Source: Aliidiomarina soli (GTDB lineage: Bacteria; Pseudomonadota; Gammaproteobacteria; Enterobacterales; Alteromonadaceae). Taken from it: DNA of 64,000 nt. Numbering within the stretch: position 1 is the first letter of the stretch; each line of letters begins with the position of its first letter. This document shows positions 19,858-30,562 of the stretch, one piece after another. Both the position numbers and the translations under genes were made by a program. The DNA is taken from positions 62,001-126,000 of the forward strand of contig NZ_PIPO01000004.1 in assembly GCF_003986975.1 (NCBI RefSeq), in the 5' to 3' direction. Below the pieces are notes generated by a model. The model was given only the letters and a program-made list of their open reading frames with translations. It was not told where the DNA came from and did not search any database.

Positions 19858-21055
19858 ACCACCGCTGACGCAATGGGTTAACACCAAACTGGTAACATAG
19901 CTCTGCAGGCTCAGCGACATTCCACAATACCAGGTTGGCCTGCTTACCTGCCTGCAACACCCCACTTTCGTTTTGTCCTAACGCCTTGGCTGCGTGACAG
20001 GTCATGCCGGCTAAGGCTTCTTCAGGGGTCAGGCGGAAAATTGTCGACGCCATGTGCAACATCAGCTGAGCGTTATGAATCGGCGACGAGCCGGGGTTGG
20101 CATCCGTAGCAATTGCAATCGGCACGCCGGCTGCACGCAAGGCATCGATCGGCGGGTACTTGGTTTCACGTAAGAAGTAAAACGCACCGGGTAATAACAC
20201 AGCGACCGTACCGGCTTGCTTCATCGCAGCGATACCCTGCTCCGACAGGTATTCAAGGTGGTCGGCGGAAAGCCCTTGGTAGTCAGCCACCAGCGCTGCG
20301 CCGTCTTGATCACTGAGCTGCTCGGCATGCAGCTTGACCGGCAGGTTAAAGCCTTGTGCCGCTTTAAATACACGCTCGGTTTGCGCTCTGGAAAAACCAA
20401 TTCGTTCGCAAAACACATCCACTGCATCGACCAGACCTTCGGCGACCGCCTGTGGCAGCATCTGTTCACAAATATGCTCAATGTAGCCGTCACTGTTGTC
20501 TTTGTACTCGTCCGGTAACGCATGCGCGGCGAGGAAGGTGGTATGCACGTTAATCGGCAGTGTCGCGGCCAAACGCCGCGCGACCCGTAGCTGTTTAAGC
20601 TCGGTTTCCGTATCAAGGCCATAACCAGACTTGATCTCCAGCTCCGTCACCCCCTGTTCAATTAATGCTGCGGCGCGCACGGCGGCTAACTGATACAGCT
20701 CATCTTCGCTGGCGGCGCGGGTGGCACGGACGGTCGACAAGATGCCTCCCCCGGCGTTAGCGATCTCTTCGTAACTGGCACCATGCAAGCGCATCGAAAA
20801 CTCATTGGCGCGTGAACCGCCCCATACCAGGTGGGTATGGCAGTCAATCAGACCGGGGCTCAATACTCCGCCCTGACCATCCACTTTCGTAGCGTCTGCA
20901 GGTTGCTGCGGGAGCTCGTCCTGCGGACCGCACCAAAGAATCTGTTCGCCCTCAATGACCAGCGCGCCGTTCTCTACCAGACCGAAACCGGCTGAACGGT
21001 CAGCTGCCTGCTGCATGGTGGCCAGGGTCACGTTGTGAATAACTGTGCGCGGCAT
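19814..21055 (-). CDS. hutI: Imidazolonepropionase
   Basis: This 413-residue amidohydrolase opens the ring of 4-imidazolone-5-propionate to N-formimidoyl-glutamate, the third step of histidine breakdown. Metal and catalytic motifs are visible: DCHTHLVWGG, TTFLAAHALP, KLHAEQLSD, SADHLEYL and ATDANPGSSP. An AGGAGA site precedes the start. It is divergent from hutC across a HutC-type operator and overlaps hutG tail to tail. Confidence 0.96.
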   Translation of the reverse strand: MPRTVIHNVTLATMQQAADRSAGFGLVENGALVIEGEQILWCGPQDELPQQPADATKVDGQGGVLSPGLIDCHTHLVWGGSRANEFSMRLHGASYEEIANAGGGILSTVRATRAASEDELYQLAAVRAAALIEQGVTELEIKSGYGLDTETELKQLRVARRLAATLPINVHTTFLAAHALPDEYKDNSDGYIEHICEQMLPQAVAEGLVDAVDVFCERIGFSRAQTERVFKAAQGFNLPVKLHAEQLSDQDGAALVADYQGLSADHLEYLSEQGIAAMKQAGTVAVLLPGAFYFLRETKYPPIDALRAAGVPIAIATDANPGSSPIHNAQLMLHMASTIFRLTPEEALAGMTCHAAKALGQNESGVLQAGKQANLVLWNVAEPAELCYQFGVNPLRQRWFKGRAVHDQTSTPG

Positions 21056-21098
21056 AATGTCTCCTAATTTGCTTTTCCTGCATCGTTGCTACATGCTA

Positions 21099-21110
21099 TT
21101 GTATATACAA
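21099..21110. promoter_or_regulatory. HutC-type operator
   Basis: The perfect palindrome TTGTATATACAA lies between the starts of hutI and hutC. It fits the TGTA-N2-TACA core reported for HutC in pseudomonads. HutC is released by urocanate, so this site should repress hutI and the hutC-hutU-hutH operon until histidine is being degraded. Confidence 0.75.
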
Positions 21111-21146
21111 CATCAAGACAAGTTTGTTTGCCAGGGTAAAGAACCG

Positions 21147-21878
21147 ATGAAATATGATCATATTAAACAAGCTGTGTATCGCAAGATTGAATCGGGTGAA
21201 TGGCCGGAACATCACCCTGTCAGTTCAGAAAACCAGCTAGCTAAAGAGTTCCAGGTGAGCCGGATGACGGCGCGCCGGGCACTGCAGGAATTATCCGATG
21301 AAGGGCTGGTGGTTCGGACCCGTGGCGCCGGTACCTTTGTCGCCCCGCTGAAGTCCCAGTCGGCCTTGCTGACCATTCGTAACATTGCTGATGAGATCCG
21401 TTTGCGTAAACACCGTCACCATGCGGTGGTCCGCTTGTTGGAAGAGGTTGATGCGGAACCAGGCTTAGCCACACTTTTCGGTCTGCAGCAGGGCGCTAAA
21501 GTCTGGCATTCGGTGATCACCCATTTTGAAAATGGTCATGCGGTGCAGGTTGAAGACCGCCATATAAATCCAGCGTTGGTGCCCCACTACCTTGAGCAGG
21601 ACTTTACCCTGCGTACGCCGCATGAGTATTTGTGTGAAGTGACCCCGTTAACTGAGGCCAGCCACCAGATTGAAGCGGTGTCGCCGACCAGTATGCAGCA
21701 GCAATGGCTGGATCTGGATCAGGCAGAACCCTGTTTACAAATTCAGCGGCGCACCTGGGCGCGCGAAGGCATGGTCAGTCAGGCCGTGCTCACCCACCCA
21801 GGCAGCCGTTTCCGCTTAGGCGGACATATGACCTTTTCTCAGAAAGCCAAAGTGCTGAAAACACAAACAAAAAAGTAA
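21147..21878 (+). CDS. hutC: Histidine utilisation repressor (GntR/HutC family)
   Basis: The 243-residue protein has an N-terminal winged helix (about 1-68: SSENQLAKEFQVSRMTARRAL, then TRGAGTFV) and a C-terminal UTRA ligand domain. HutC represses hut genes and responds to urocanate. The start at 21147 is chosen because the family begins a few residues before the helix and AGGG lies 10 bases upstream; an earlier frame start at 21045 would run through the operator. It heads the hutC-hutU-hutH operon, 27 bases before hutU. Confidence 0.93.
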   Translation: MKYDHIKQAVYRKIESGEWPEHHPVSSENQLAKEFQVSRMTARRALQELSDEGLVVRTRGAGTFVAPLKSQSALLTIRNIADEIRLRKHRHHAVVRLLEEVDAEPGLATLFGLQQGAKVWHSVITHFENGHAVQVEDRHINPALVPHYLEQDFTLRTPHEYLCEVTPLTEASHQIEAVSPTSMQQQWLDLDQAEPCLQIQRRTWAREGMVSQAVLTHPGSRFRLGGHMTFSQKAKVLKTQTKK

Positions 21879-21905
21879 GCGGAGCTAACCGCAGCAGGAG
21901 TAACC

Positions 21906-23588
21906 ATGAAAGATTCCCGTTTTGACCCCACGCGTGTGGTACGAGCGCCGCGCGGATCTGAAAAAACCGCGAAAAGCTGGCTGACTGAAGCCGCCAAACG
22001 GATGTTAATGAATAACCTCGACCCAGAGGTTGCTGAGCATCCGCAAGGTCTTGTGGTGTACGGCGGTATTGGTCGTGCAGCCCGCGACTGGCAGTGTTTT
22101 GATACCATTGTTGAAGTGCTGGATCGGCTTGAAGACGATGAGTCGTTACTGGTGCAAAGCGGCAAACCAGTGGGTGTTTTCAAAACCCATACAGACGCGC
22201 CACGGGTGCTTATTGCCAACTCGAACCTGGTGCCGAACTGGGCGAACTGGGACCACTTTAACGAACTGGATAAAAAAGGTTTGATGATGTACGGCCAGAT
22301 GACCGCTGGTTCGTGGATCTATATTGGGTCTCAGGGCATTGTGCAGGGCACCTACGAGACCTTTGGCGCGGTAGCGCGGCAGCATTTTAATGGAGAAGCT
22401 GCAGGTAAGTGGGTACTTACTGGTGGGCTTGGTGGTATGGGTGGCGCGCAGCCACTAGCTGCGACCATGGCAGGTTTTTCGATGCTCGCCTGTGATGTCG
22501 ATGAGAGCCGTATCGATTTTCGTCTGCGGACCCGCTATGTCGATGTCAAAGCGACGGATCTGGACGATGCACTGGCCAAGCTGGAGCAGGCAAAAACAGA
22601 CGGCAAGGCGATTTCAGTCGGTCTGGTCGCGAATGCTGCAGATGTTTACGATGAACTGGTGCAGCGCAGTGTGACGCCGGATGTAGTGACCGATCAGACC
22701 TCAGCTCATGACCCGCTGAATGGTTACCTGCCGCAAGGCTGGACCATGCAGGAGGCGGTGGATAAGCGCGAAAGCGACCCCGCTGCTGTGGTATCAGCTG
22801 CTAAACAATCGATGGCGGTGCAGGTTAAAGCGATGCTGACCATGCAGGATCGCGGCGCCGCGGTACTTGATTACGGCAACAATATCCGCCAGATGGCGAA
22901 AGACGAAGGGGTTGAAAATGCGTTCGACTTCCCCGGCTTCGTACCCGCCTATATTCGCCCGCTGTTTTGTGAAGGTATTGGTCCCTTCCGCTGGGTAGCG
23001 CTGTCAGGTGACCCGGAAGATATTTACAAAACCGATGCCAAAGTGAAAGAGCTTATCCCCGACGATGCTCATTTGCATAACTGGCTGGACATGGCCAGAG
23101 AGCGTATTGCGTTTCAGGGCCTGCCGTCACGGATTTGCTGGATCGGCTTAAAAGACCGGGCGCGTATCGCGCGGGCCTTTAACGACATGGTTAAGAGCGG
23201 CGAGTTGAAAGCACCGGTGGTGATTGGCCGTGACCATCTCGACTCCGGCTCAGTAGCCAGCCCGAACCGCGAAACTGAAGCCATGCTCGATGGCTCTGAT
23301 GCGGTATCTGACTGGCCATTATTGAATGCGTTATTAAGTACCGCCGGGGGCGCCACTTGGGTCAGCCTGCACCATGGTGGTGGTGTCGGCATGGGCTATT
23401 CCCAGCATGCCGGAGTGGTGATTGTTGCCGATGGCAGCGATGAAGCGGACGCCCGTCTGGCGCGGGTGTTATGGAATGACCCAGCGACCGGCGTTATGCG
23501 CCACGCCGACGCCGGCTACGATATTGCGAAGCGCTGCGCAGACGAGCAGGGCCTGGATTTACCAATGCTGAATAAAGACAAAGAGTAA
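21906..23588 (+). CDS. hutU: Urocanate hydratase
   Basis: The 560-residue protein has the usual length of urocanase (about 556). It converts urocanate to imidazolonepropionate with tightly bound NAD. Segments such as [24 protein letters not shown] and [17 protein letters not shown]-like [16 protein letters not shown] are diagnostic. GGAG precedes the start at 6 bases. hutH begins 6 bases after its stop. Confidence 0.97.
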   Translation: MKDSRFDPTRVVRAPRGSEKTAKSWLTEAAKRMLMNNLDPEVAEHPQGLVVYGGIGRAARDWQCFDTIVEVLDRLEDDESLLVQSGKPVGVFKTHTDAPRVLIANSNLVPNWANWDHFNELDKKGLMMYGQMTAGSWIYIGSQGIVQGTYETFGAVARQHFNGEAAGKWVLTGGLGGMGGAQPLAATMAGFSMLACDVDESRIDFRLRTRYVDVKATDLDDALAKLEQAKTDGKAISVGLVANAADVYDELVQRSVTPDVVTDQTSAHDPLNGYLPQGWTMQEAVDKRESDPAAVVSAAKQSMAVQVKAMLTMQDRGAAVLDYGNNIRQMAKDEGVENAFDFPGFVPAYIRPLFCEGIGPFRWVALSGDPEDIYKTDAKVKELIPDDAHLHNWLDMARERIAFQGLPSRICWIGLKDRARIARAFNDMVKSGELKAPVVIGRDHLDSGSVASPNRETEAMLDGSDAVSDWPLLNALLSTAGGATWVSLHHGGGVGMGYSQHAGVVIVADGSDEADARLARVLWNDPATGVMRHADAGYDIAKRCADEQGLDLPMLNKDKE

Positions 23589-23594
23589 GCAATC

Positions 23595-25136
23595 ATGATT
23601 AAATTTGAATTACAGCCTGGTGCGCTGACCTTAAGTCAGTTACGTCAGTTTGACCGCGAGGCGGTCACCTTAACCCTCAATAATGAAACACGCACCAGCA
23701 TTCAGCAATCGGCAGAAACGGTTGCCCGGGTGCTGGCCGAAGGGCGCGTGGTATACGGCATCAATACAGGCTTCGGATTGCTGGCGAATACCCGGATTAA
23801 ACCGGAAGAGCTAACTGAACTGCAGCGCAAGATTGTGCTTTCGCATGCCGCGGGTGTCGGCAATTTTATGAAAGATGCCGTGGTGCGTCTGATGCTGGTG
23901 CTAAAAATCAACTCGCTGGCGCGTGGGTATTCCGGTGTGCGACTGCAGGTGATGGATGCGCTGAGTGCTTTGCTTGAGCATGAGGTCTACCCCTGTATTC
24001 CGGAAAAAGGCTCGGTCGGCGCAAGTGGCGATCTGGCACCCCTGGCGCATCTGGTACTGCCGTTATTAGGTGAAGGCAAGGTGCGTTATAAAGGTGAAGT
24101 GATGAGCTCCGCCGAAGGCCTGAAGCACGCCGGACTTGAGCCGATGGAGCTGGCGCCGAAAGAAGGTCTGGCCTTACTCAATGGGACTCAGGCGTCGACC
24201 GCTCTGGCTTTACACAGTCTGTTTGCAATTGAAGACATTTTCAACGCCGCTGTGTTAACCGGTGCAATGAGTGTCGAAGCTGCGCTGGGTTCGCGTACTC
24301 CGTTTGACCCGCGGATTCATGCGGTGCGAGGTCAGAACGGACAAATTAAGGTCGCGGCCGCGTTGCGCCAGATCCTCACTGAAGAGAGTGAGATTGGTTC
24401 GTCGCATGAGAACTGCGGCAAGGTTCAAGACCCCTATTCATTGCGCTGTCAGCCGCAGGTTATGGGCGCTATTTACGACCAGCTTTGCTTTAATGCCAGT
24501 GTACTGGAGTGCGAAGCAAACGGAGTCACCGATAACCCGCTGGTGTTTGCCGATGACAACGATATTCTGTCGGGCGGTAATTTCCACGCTGAACCCGTGG
24601 CGCTGGCTGCGGATGCCCTGGCGATTGCCTGCAGTGAAATTGGTAGTCTGTCGGAGCGCCGGATGGCGCTACTGATCGACCAAAACCTGAGTAATCTACC
24701 GCCATTTCTGGTTGAAAACGGTGGGGTCAATTCAGGATTTATGCTGGCCCAGGTAACTGCCGCCGCGCTGGCGTCTGAGAACAAAAGTCTGGCGCACCCG
24801 GCATCAGTAGATAGCTTACCGACCAGTGCGAACCAGGAAGATCATGTGTCGATGGCGACCTTTGCCGCACGTCGATTGCAGGATATTGCCGGCAACACTG
24901 CGCACATTCTGGCGGTTGAATTATTAGCGGCAGCGCAGGGGGTCGACTTCCGTCGTCCGTTAACCTCGTCACCGCTGCTAGAGAAAGTGCATGCGACCGT
25001 TCGCCGCGAAGTTAGTTTTTATAGCGAAGATCGTTACTTTTCGCCGGATATTGAAGCGATTGGTCGCTTAGTCTTAAGTGGTGAGCTAAGTTCGTACATT
25101 AGCATGGGCCCCAGCTTCGGGCAGGCGACCGCTTAA
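23595..25136 (+). CDS. hutH: Histidine ammonia-lyase
   Basis: The 513-residue enzyme removes ammonia from histidine to give urocanate. The Ala-Ser-Gly triad that forms the MIO electrophile is at residues 143-145 within [15 protein letters not shown]. The active-site segments YGINTGFG and QEDHVSMAT are also present. It ends the hutC-hutU-hutH operon, and its stop overlaps that of the convergent yiiD-like gene by two bases. Confidence 0.98.
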   Translation: MIKFELQPGALTLSQLRQFDREAVTLTLNNETRTSIQQSAETVARVLAEGRVVYGINTGFGLLANTRIKPEELTELQRKIVLSHAAGVGNFMKDAVVRLMLVLKINSLARGYSGVRLQVMDALSALLEHEVYPCIPEKGSVGASGDLAPLAHLVLPLLGEGKVRYKGEVMSSAEGLKHAGLEPMELAPKEGLALLNGTQASTALALHSLFAIEDIFNAAVLTGAMSVEAALGSRTPFDPRIHAVRGQNGQIKVAAALRQILTEESEIGSSHENCGKVQDPYSLRCQPQVMGAIYDQLCFNASVLECEANGVTDNPLVFADDNDILSGGNFHAEPVALAADALAIACSEIGSLSERRMALLIDQNLSNLPPFLVENGGVNSGFMLAQVTAAALASENKSLAHPASVDSLPTSANQEDHVSMATFAARRLQDIAGNTAHILAVELLAAAQGVDFRRPLTSSPLLEKVHATVRREVSFYSEDRYFSPDIEAIGRLVLSGELSSYISMGPSFGQATA

Positions 25137-26038
25137 TCGCGCGGCGCCATCACCACATAACGGCCATTAAAATAAGCCACGGGGGTGTCATTGTCGTAGA
25201 CAGTGACATCCACGTTTATATGCGCGTTCTTTCCCTGCTTAAGCAATTGCATGTTGCCATGCATGTCGTCCAGTTCGACCACCGCACGGGGTTCTTCCGC
25301 CAGTGGTTTAAGATATTTGATTGAGCCTTCCGCCAGTACCACGCCACCTTGCAGCGCTTTTTCCTGCAGTTGCAGCTGAACCATGCCCCAGCCGGTTAAC
25401 GTTGCTAACGAATAAATGCTGCCAGCGAACATGGTGTCATGCACATTGATATTGCGTGCCAGTAACGCCCGGCATTCAAATTCACGACCCGTGTACTGGA
25501 AAATACGAATGCCCATGGCATCACTGATCGGGATCCGCTGCTGCCAGGTTTGCTGCAGTTCGTGGCACCATTGCGGTCGGTAAATAATATGATTGGTCGC
25601 ATCAATGTATTTAACCAGCTGATGCTCCGCCATCGGGTTTTGCAGCGTGTCCGCTTCTTCTTTTAGTTCATAACCGCATTTGAGGTAAAAGCCCAGGGTG
25701 GTATCGCGTGAATTAATAATGACCCGCGCCGCCCCCTGGTCACGTGCGCGCAGCTCCAGGTGCTGAATAATACGAACGCCGTGCCCCTCGCCCTGAATAT
25801 CCGGTTTGACTGCCATAAAGCGGATTTGCGCTTCTTCCGGGCTGTTAAAATGAAGACGGCCGATGCCAATGGGGGCTTTATCGGCGTCCAGCAGCATACA
25901 ATGCTCGCTGACCTGGTCATATTCGTCCTGCTCAGAACCACGCGGACGCTTAAACGGCTGGCGCAATATTTCCCAGCGTAACTGAAAATACTGCTCCAGT
26001 TCCTGGGGGGTTGAGGGGGTTATGATGGTGTAACGCAT
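25133..26038 (-). CDS. yiiD: YiiD-like GNAT domain plus hotdog thioesterase-like domain
   Basis: This 301-residue protein has an N-terminal acetyltransferase-like domain (about 1-140, [17 protein letters not shown] is the acyl-CoA loop) and a C-terminal YiiD-type hotdog domain (about 155-298, with [16 protein letters not shown]). The E. coli homologue has been described as a malonyl-ACP decarboxylase (MadA) that helps start fatty acid synthesis. The neighbourhood yiiD, yihY, dtd is conserved with E. coli and supports the assignment. Activity of the GNAT half is unknown. Confidence 0.85.
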   Translation of the reverse strand: MRYTIITPSTPQELEQYFQLRWEILRQPFKRPRGSEQDEYDQVSEHCMLLDADKAPIGIGRLHFNSPEEAQIRFMAVKPDIQGEGHGVRIIQHLELRARDQGAARVIINSRDTTLGFYLKCGYELKEEADTLQNPMAEHQLVKYIDATNHIIYRPQWCHELQQTWQQRIPISDAMGIRIFQYTGREFECRALLARNINVHDTMFAGSIYSLATLTGWGMVQLQLQEKALQGGVVLAEGSIKYLKPLAEEPRAVVELDDMHGNMQLLKQGKNAHINVDVTVYDNDTPVAYFNGRYVVMAPRD

Positions 26039-26109
26039 AGCTTCCTGATCGCAGATGAATACCGTAAACTGATGCCCTGAGTTTAGTCTTATATACGGAA
26101 CGTGTTTTA

Positions 26110-26799
26110 GTGCAGGCCGCAGATTTCGAACATGAGCTCGCGTCGACTACGCTGGTGTACCTTTCCAGGGACCCTGAGGTTAGAGTAGTGGTGCTGGAGA
26201 ATCAAGTGTATCGCTTTATGCTAATGAATGGAGATATTCAAAGCGTAATGGCGTTGGCTGATCCGCAAGCTATTGTATTTCCTCACCAGCAGCGCATGCT
26301 GCAGGTCCTCGACCATCTCCCTCAAGGCGCGCGGGTGCTTGAGCTGGGCCTTGGCGGTGGCAGCGCGTTGCGCCATGTTAACTACCAGCGACCAGACTTA
26401 CACTGGACCAGTGTGGAGCGTAGTGCTGAGATCATAAATCTGTACTGGGACTATTTTTCAGCGCAAAGCCTGGCTGCAGATTTCGAGTTCAATTCACGCC
26501 AGCAAGTTGTGCTGGCCGACAGCACCGTATTTCTGAATAAGCTCAGTGAGACCCGTAAGTTTGAGCTGATCCTCTGTGATGTCTATGATGTAGTACAATC
26601 AGAGGTGTTGCAAAAGTGCTTAAACCAACTTGCCGGGGGTGGCACGCTGGTTGTTAACTGGTTAGCGGGCATGCAGCCGCAAGGCGATGACAGTGAGAGT
26701 TTTTTCCGTCAGTTGCTGGCGCCAGGAACCTTTCAGCACAGCATTGATCGGGTGCCTGGTTTTGGCAATCAGATACATACCATACGCTGTCTGGACTAA
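26110..26799 (+). CDS. Spermidine synthase-like methyltransferase-fold protein
   Basis: The 229-residue protein has a Rossmann core with VLELGLGGGSALRHV as nucleotide-binding loop and an acidic LILCDVYD segment. It resembles the spermidine synthase-like family that lacks the full polyamine substrate motifs, so the substrate is unknown. The GTG start at 26110 is the best available and its ribosome site is weak. It lies upstream of yihY on the same strand with a 8-base gap. Confidence 0.7.
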   Translation: MQAADFEHELASTTLVYLSRDPEVRVVVLENQVYRFMLMNGDIQSVMALADPQAIVFPHQQRMLQVLDHLPQGARVLELGLGGGSALRHVNYQRPDLHWTSVERSAEIINLYWDYFSAQSLAADFEFNSRQQVVLADSTVFLNKLSETRKFELILCDVYDVVQSEVLQKCLNQLAGGGTLVVNWLAGMQPQGDDSESFFRQLLAPGTFQHSIDRVPGFGNQIHTIRCLD

Positions 26800-26807
26800 G
26801 GATACCT

Positions 26808-27785
26808 ATGACCGATTGGCAGAACGTAAAGAAACACTTCTTTGGTGGCAGTAAACATGGCGTAGAGTTCCTCAAGTCACTTATTGAGCGCTGTGTACAC
26901 GATAAAGTCACGGTTACAGCCGGGCACCTGACCTATGTCACCATGCTCTCGCTGGTTCCGTTGATGGCGGTGACCGTGGCCGTAATGGCAAGTTTGCCGG
27001 CGTTTGAAGACTTACGCGACACCTTGCAGAGTGTGGTGCTGGCTAATCTGGTGCCCTCTACCAGCGAAGCGCTGGAAGAGTATATTGCGACCTTCGTTGA
27101 GAACGCCCGCCAGCTCTCCGCAATTGGTGTCTCCTTTCTGTTCATCGTCGCTATTATGCTGATGAGCAATATTGATAAATCACTCAATCGAATCTGGCGG
27201 ATTACCAAAAAACGCCGTCTCATCGTATCGCTGGCGGTCTACTGGATGATTCTGACCATGGGGCCGATTCTGATTGGCCTTAGTATCGCGGCGAGTTCAT
27301 ATTTATTGACCTTAACCGCGGCAGCCGATGCCTATGTGCGCGGCGTCAATTCGTTGATGCTGACCTTGCTCCCACTGATTACAACCACAGTTGCATTCCT
27401 GCTGGTGTACGTTCTGGTACCGAATAAAGTGGTTAAAGCACGGCATGCAATCTGGGGTGCTTTAGTCGCCGCTGTGCTGTTCGAGTTTGGCAAGAACGGC
27501 TTTAGCCTTTATCTGCAGTACTTTCCTACCTATGAACGGGTATACGGTGCGGTGGCGACGGTACCGATTCTTATCGTGTGGATTTATCTGTCGTGGAACA
27601 TTATTTTGCTTGGCGCCGAGGTCACTGCAACTGTCGAAGATTATCTGCGGGCGGATGAAGAGCTCTCAGAGGAAGAAAAAAAGGACCCGGATACAGACCA
27701 TCACCATTTACTGGATCTGGATGAAGACGACATAGAAAGCAGTGAAGAAAAATCAAAAGACCGGGAAAAAGAGAGCAGGGAGTAA
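26808..27785 (+). CDS. yihY: YihY/BrkB family inner membrane protein
   Basis: The 325-residue protein has about six membrane helices (residues 30-275) and the family segments [17 protein letters not shown] and [18 protein letters not shown]-like [19 protein letters not shown]. It ends in a highly charged tail of about 45 residues rich in Glu, Asp and Lys. E. coli YihY was once called RNase BN, which proved wrong; its true role is unknown. AAGGA lies 6 bases before the start, and dtd follows after 2 bases. Confidence 0.92.
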   Translation: MTDWQNVKKHFFGGSKHGVEFLKSLIERCVHDKVTVTAGHLTYVTMLSLVPLMAVTVAVMASLPAFEDLRDTLQSVVLANLVPSTSEALEEYIATFVENARQLSAIGVSFLFIVAIMLMSNIDKSLNRIWRITKKRRLIVSLAVYWMILTMGPILIGLSIAASSYLLTLTAAADAYVRGVNSLMLTLLPLITTTVAFLLVYVLVPNKVVKARHAIWGALVAAVLFEFGKNGFSLYLQYFPTYERVYGAVATVPILIVWIYLSWNIILLGAEVTATVEDYLRADEELSEEEKKDPDTDHHHLLDLDEDDIESSEEKSKDREKESRE

Positions 27786-27787
27786 CT

Positions 27788-28228
27788 ATGAAAGCTCTGA
27801 TTCAGCGAGTCAGCGAGGCTGGGGTTGTGGTTGATGAGCAAACCGTCGGCGCCATAGACCAGGGTTTGTTGGTGTTGCTCGGGGTAGAAAAGGCTGATGA
27901 TGAAAGCAAAGCAAGGCGCCTGGCAGAGCGTGTAGCGAACTATCGGATGTTCAGTGATGCAGAAGGTAAAATGAATCTCGATGTAGGTGATATCGACGGT
28001 TCAGTGCTGGTGGTGTCACAATTTACCCTGGCGGCCGATACCCGCAAAGGGCGGCGACCGAGCTTTTCCAGCGCCGCCGAGCCAGCGCTGGCAGAGCCGC
28101 TATATGAAGTCTTTTGTCAGCGACTGACTGAACTCGGGATCCCCGTTGCCAGGGGGCAGTTCGCCGCCGACATGAAAGTCCATCTGGTGAATGACGGTCC
28201 TGTTACCTTCGAATTAAACGTCTCGTAA
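27788..28228 (+). CDS. dtd: D-aminoacyl-tRNA deacylase
   Basis: The 146-residue enzyme removes D-amino acids (and glycine wrongly placed on tRNA-Ala) from tRNA. The active-site motif [17 protein letters not shown] and the Gly-Pro motif in NDGPVTFEL are intact. Length equals the E. coli protein (145). It is coupled to yihY, with the same gene order as in E. coli. Confidence 0.97.
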   Translation: MKALIQRVSEAGVVVDEQTVGAIDQGLLVLLGVEKADDESKARRLAERVANYRMFSDAEGKMNLDVGDIDGSVLVVSQFTLAADTRKGRRPSFSSAAEPALAEPLYEVFCQRLTELGIPVARGQFAADMKVHLVNDGPVTFELNVS

Positions 28229-28296
28229 GCTAAATCGGACATGATTGCGTATATCCTTCTGAACATGAGTGGAACATGACTGGAAAAGGAAGGGTT

Positions 28297-29007
28297 ATGC
28301 GGGTGATAGTGATCGGTGCTGGCGGAGGCCTGGGGCGTGCTCTGGTTAATGAGTACCTGAAGCGAGGCGCTTCAATTGAAGCAATCAGCAGGCAGGCTGA
28401 GCCGACAGACTTGCCGGCTGAAGCTCGCTGGTGGCAGGTCGAGGGTACACTGGCTGAGTATCAGCAGGTATTTTCAGCGCTCGGCGATGAGGCTATACAG
28501 CCGGATGTGGTTATTTCGGCGATTGGCTGGCTGCACCAGAACGAATGGCAGCCTGAACGACGGATTGAAGCACTGACGATGGAACAGCTGCAGGCATACT
28601 TCGAAATTAATGCCAGCTTGCCCGTATTACTATTGCAGGCACTCAAGCCATTACTCCCCAAATCCCGTCCCTGCACCGTACTTCAGCTAGGTGCCAAAGT
28701 AGGCAGCATCGGCGACAACCAGCTTGGCGGCTGGTACGGCTATCGAGCCTCGAAGGCGGCGTTGAATATGCTCTATAAAACCGCTGCTATCGAGTTCCGG
28801 CGTACGCACAAAGCGCTCTGTCTTGCAGTTGTCCACCCTGGAACCACTGACACTGGGCTGTCCCAACCGTTTCAACAACGCATCGCAGCAGGCAAGCTAT
28901 ACAGCGCTGAGCAAAGTGCTGAGCGAATTGCCAACGTGGCGGAAGGTCTGACAGCCGCGCAAAGCGGCGGTTTCTGGTTTTGGGATGGGAGCCCGCTGCC
29001 CTACTAG
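28297..29007 (+). CDS. Short-chain dehydrogenase/reductase
   Basis: The 236-residue protein has the classical nucleotide-binding loop GAGGGLGRA at residues 7-15 and the catalytic Tyr-x3-Lys in YRASKAAL, preceded by a Leu-Gly-Ala-Lys segment in place of the usual Ser. It resembles the C-factor/CsgA-like group of SDRs. The start at 28297 has a strong AAGGAAGGG site; an upstream frame start at 28276 does not. The substrate is unknown. Confidence 0.85.
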   Translation: MRVIVIGAGGGLGRALVNEYLKRGASIEAISRQAEPTDLPAEARWWQVEGTLAEYQQVFSALGDEAIQPDVVISAIGWLHQNEWQPERRIEALTMEQLQAYFEINASLPVLLLQALKPLLPKSRPCTVLQLGAKVGSIGDNQLGGWYGYRASKAALNMLYKTAAIEFRRTHKALCLAVVHPGTTDTGLSQPFQQRIAAGKLYSAEQSAERIANVAEGLTAAQSGGFWFWDGSPLPY

Positions 29008-29076
29008 TTGCCGTCTGCTTTAAAAAGGTTCATGATTAGACCGCAGCGTATACTTAGACTTCTTTAAGGAAGCCCG

Positions 29077-29331
29077 ATGAATTATTTTATTGCTTTAGTT
29101 CTGCCCCCGCTGGCAGTTTTTCTTGCCCGTGCAGGCCTGCAAGTCGCCTTAAGCCTGTTGTTATTCGTGCTGGCTATTTTAGCCATGGTGGGTGCCAATA
29201 GTGGTGCTTTTATGGGTGGCTACGCTGCCGGACCCGTGTTGTATGTCCTATCCGTTATCCATGCATTTGTCTTCACGCATCGCTTTTATCAGCAAAGTGC
29301 AGGTAGCAACCATCCGCACCGCGACCAGTAG
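29077..29331 (+). CDS. Small Pmp3/YqaE-like membrane protein
   Basis: The 84-residue protein has two membrane helices (about 4-22 and 26-70 broken at a Gly-rich turn) and begins with LPPLAVFLARG-like LPPLAVFLARAG, the hallmark of the Pmp3/YqaE family of stress-related membrane peptides. AAGGA precedes the start. It is longer than most family members and the C-terminal Gly-rich hairpin diverges, so assignment is moderate. Confidence 0.6.
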   Translation: MNYFIALVLPPLAVFLARAGLQVALSLLLFVLAILAMVGANSGAFMGGYAAGPVLYVLSVIHAFVFTHRFYQQSAGSNHPHRDQ

Positions 29332-29431
29332 AAATCTTCTGTTTCAATGTAAAGATGCCGTAAAATCAAGGGCATTGGTCGCGTTACCTCGGTAGACTGC
29401 CGCTTATATCAGAGTTTGCTAAGGAAGCACT

Positions 29432-30562
29432 ATGACCTTGAACTACCTCATTAAATTGGCAGGTGGAGTGTTGCTATGCACCCTCAGCGCTTGTTCAGAC
29501 AGCAATGCAACACCGCAGCCGGACCCGGTTAACCTGCCCCGTGTTCTGGTGATCGAAGTCGATACTGAAGACCTCCGTCTTGACCGCACATTTCCTGGCA
29601 ACACCCAGGGCTCCATGGTGACCGAAGTCCGCTCGCGGGTGGAAGGTCTGCTCGAGTCCCGTGATTTTGAAGAAGGTCAGCTGGTGGAGCGCGAACAGAT
29701 GATGTTCAGCGTCGAGAAAGCTCCTTATGAAGTTGAGTTACAACGGGCTCGTTCCGATTTAGCCAGTGCCGAAGCGACCTTTAACGCGGCACAACGCGAC
29801 TGGCAGCGGGTTGAAAACTTATTTTCGGATGGGGCTATTAGTGGCCGTGAACGTGACCAGGCGCAATCAGCGTTCGAATTGGGAGAAGCTGAATTAACCG
29901 CAGCTCAGGCCAGCGTTCGCGACGCAGAGCTGCGCTTTAACTACACCGACGTGCGGGCACCTATCGAAGGGGTTGCCGGACGGGAGCGGGTTTCACCGGG
30001 CAATCTGATTAGCGAAGGTGAAGTGCTTGCCACCATTACTCGACTGGACCCGTTGTACGTTAATTTCTCCGTGGCTGAGAATGATATCGCGGCGCGTTAT
30101 TTGCTAGCCAACACCTCTGTGGATGGCAGCATAGACGACAAACCCAGCGCTCGTCTGGTTCTGCAGGACGGCACCACGCACCCGTTGGAAGGTCACATTG
30201 ACTATGTCAGTCGGGTGGTGACCAGTAGTACAGGTTCACTTGAAGTTCGCGCGGTGATCCCGAATCCGGAAATGGATTTGTTGCCGGGTCAGTTCGTCCG
30301 TGTGCAGTTACCACGGATCGATATTGCGGACGCCATCGCGGTGCCGCAGCGTGCGGTGGTTCAATCTGGTAGTCGCTCGGTGGTTTATATTGTCGATGCC
30401 AATGACAGTATTCAGGTGCGTGAGGTGATTCTTGGAGTTCGTGTCGGTAGTCGTCATTTGATTGAGCAAGGGCTGGCTGCAGGGGACAGGGTCGTGGTTG
30501 AAGGCCTTTCCATGCTGCGCCCAGGCGCCCGGGTGCAGGCAGAAAAGGTTGACGCGGAATGA
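29432..30562 (+). CDS. RND efflux periplasmic adaptor lipoprotein (AcrA/MexA type)
   Basis: The 376-residue protein has a lipoprotein signal with the lipobox LSAC (Cys21), then the biotinyl-lipoyl, alpha-hairpin and beta-barrel domains of membrane fusion proteins. The hairpin lies at about 110-170 (RARSDLASAEATFNAAQRDW), and VRAPIEGVAG marks the return to the lipoyl domain. It links the inner-membrane pump to an outer-membrane channel. Its stop overlaps the pump start by four bases (ATGA). No TolC-like gene or TetR regulator is next to it. Confidence 0.92.
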   Translation: MTLNYLIKLAGGVLLCTLSACSDSNATPQPDPVNLPRVLVIEVDTEDLRLDRTFPGNTQGSMVTEVRSRVEGLLESRDFEEGQLVEREQMMFSVEKAPYEVELQRARSDLASAEATFNAAQRDWQRVENLFSDGAISGRERDQAQSAFELGEAELTAAQASVRDAELRFNYTDVRAPIEGVAGRERVSPGNLISEGEVLATITRLDPLYVNFSVAENDIAARYLLANTSVDGSIDDKPSARLVLQDGTTHPLEGHIDYVSRVVTSSTGSLEVRAVIPNPEMDLLPGQFVRVQLPRIDIADAIAVPQRAVVQSGSRSVVYIVDANDSIQVREVILGVRVGSRHLIEQGLAAGDRVVVEGLSMLRPGARVQAEKVDAE

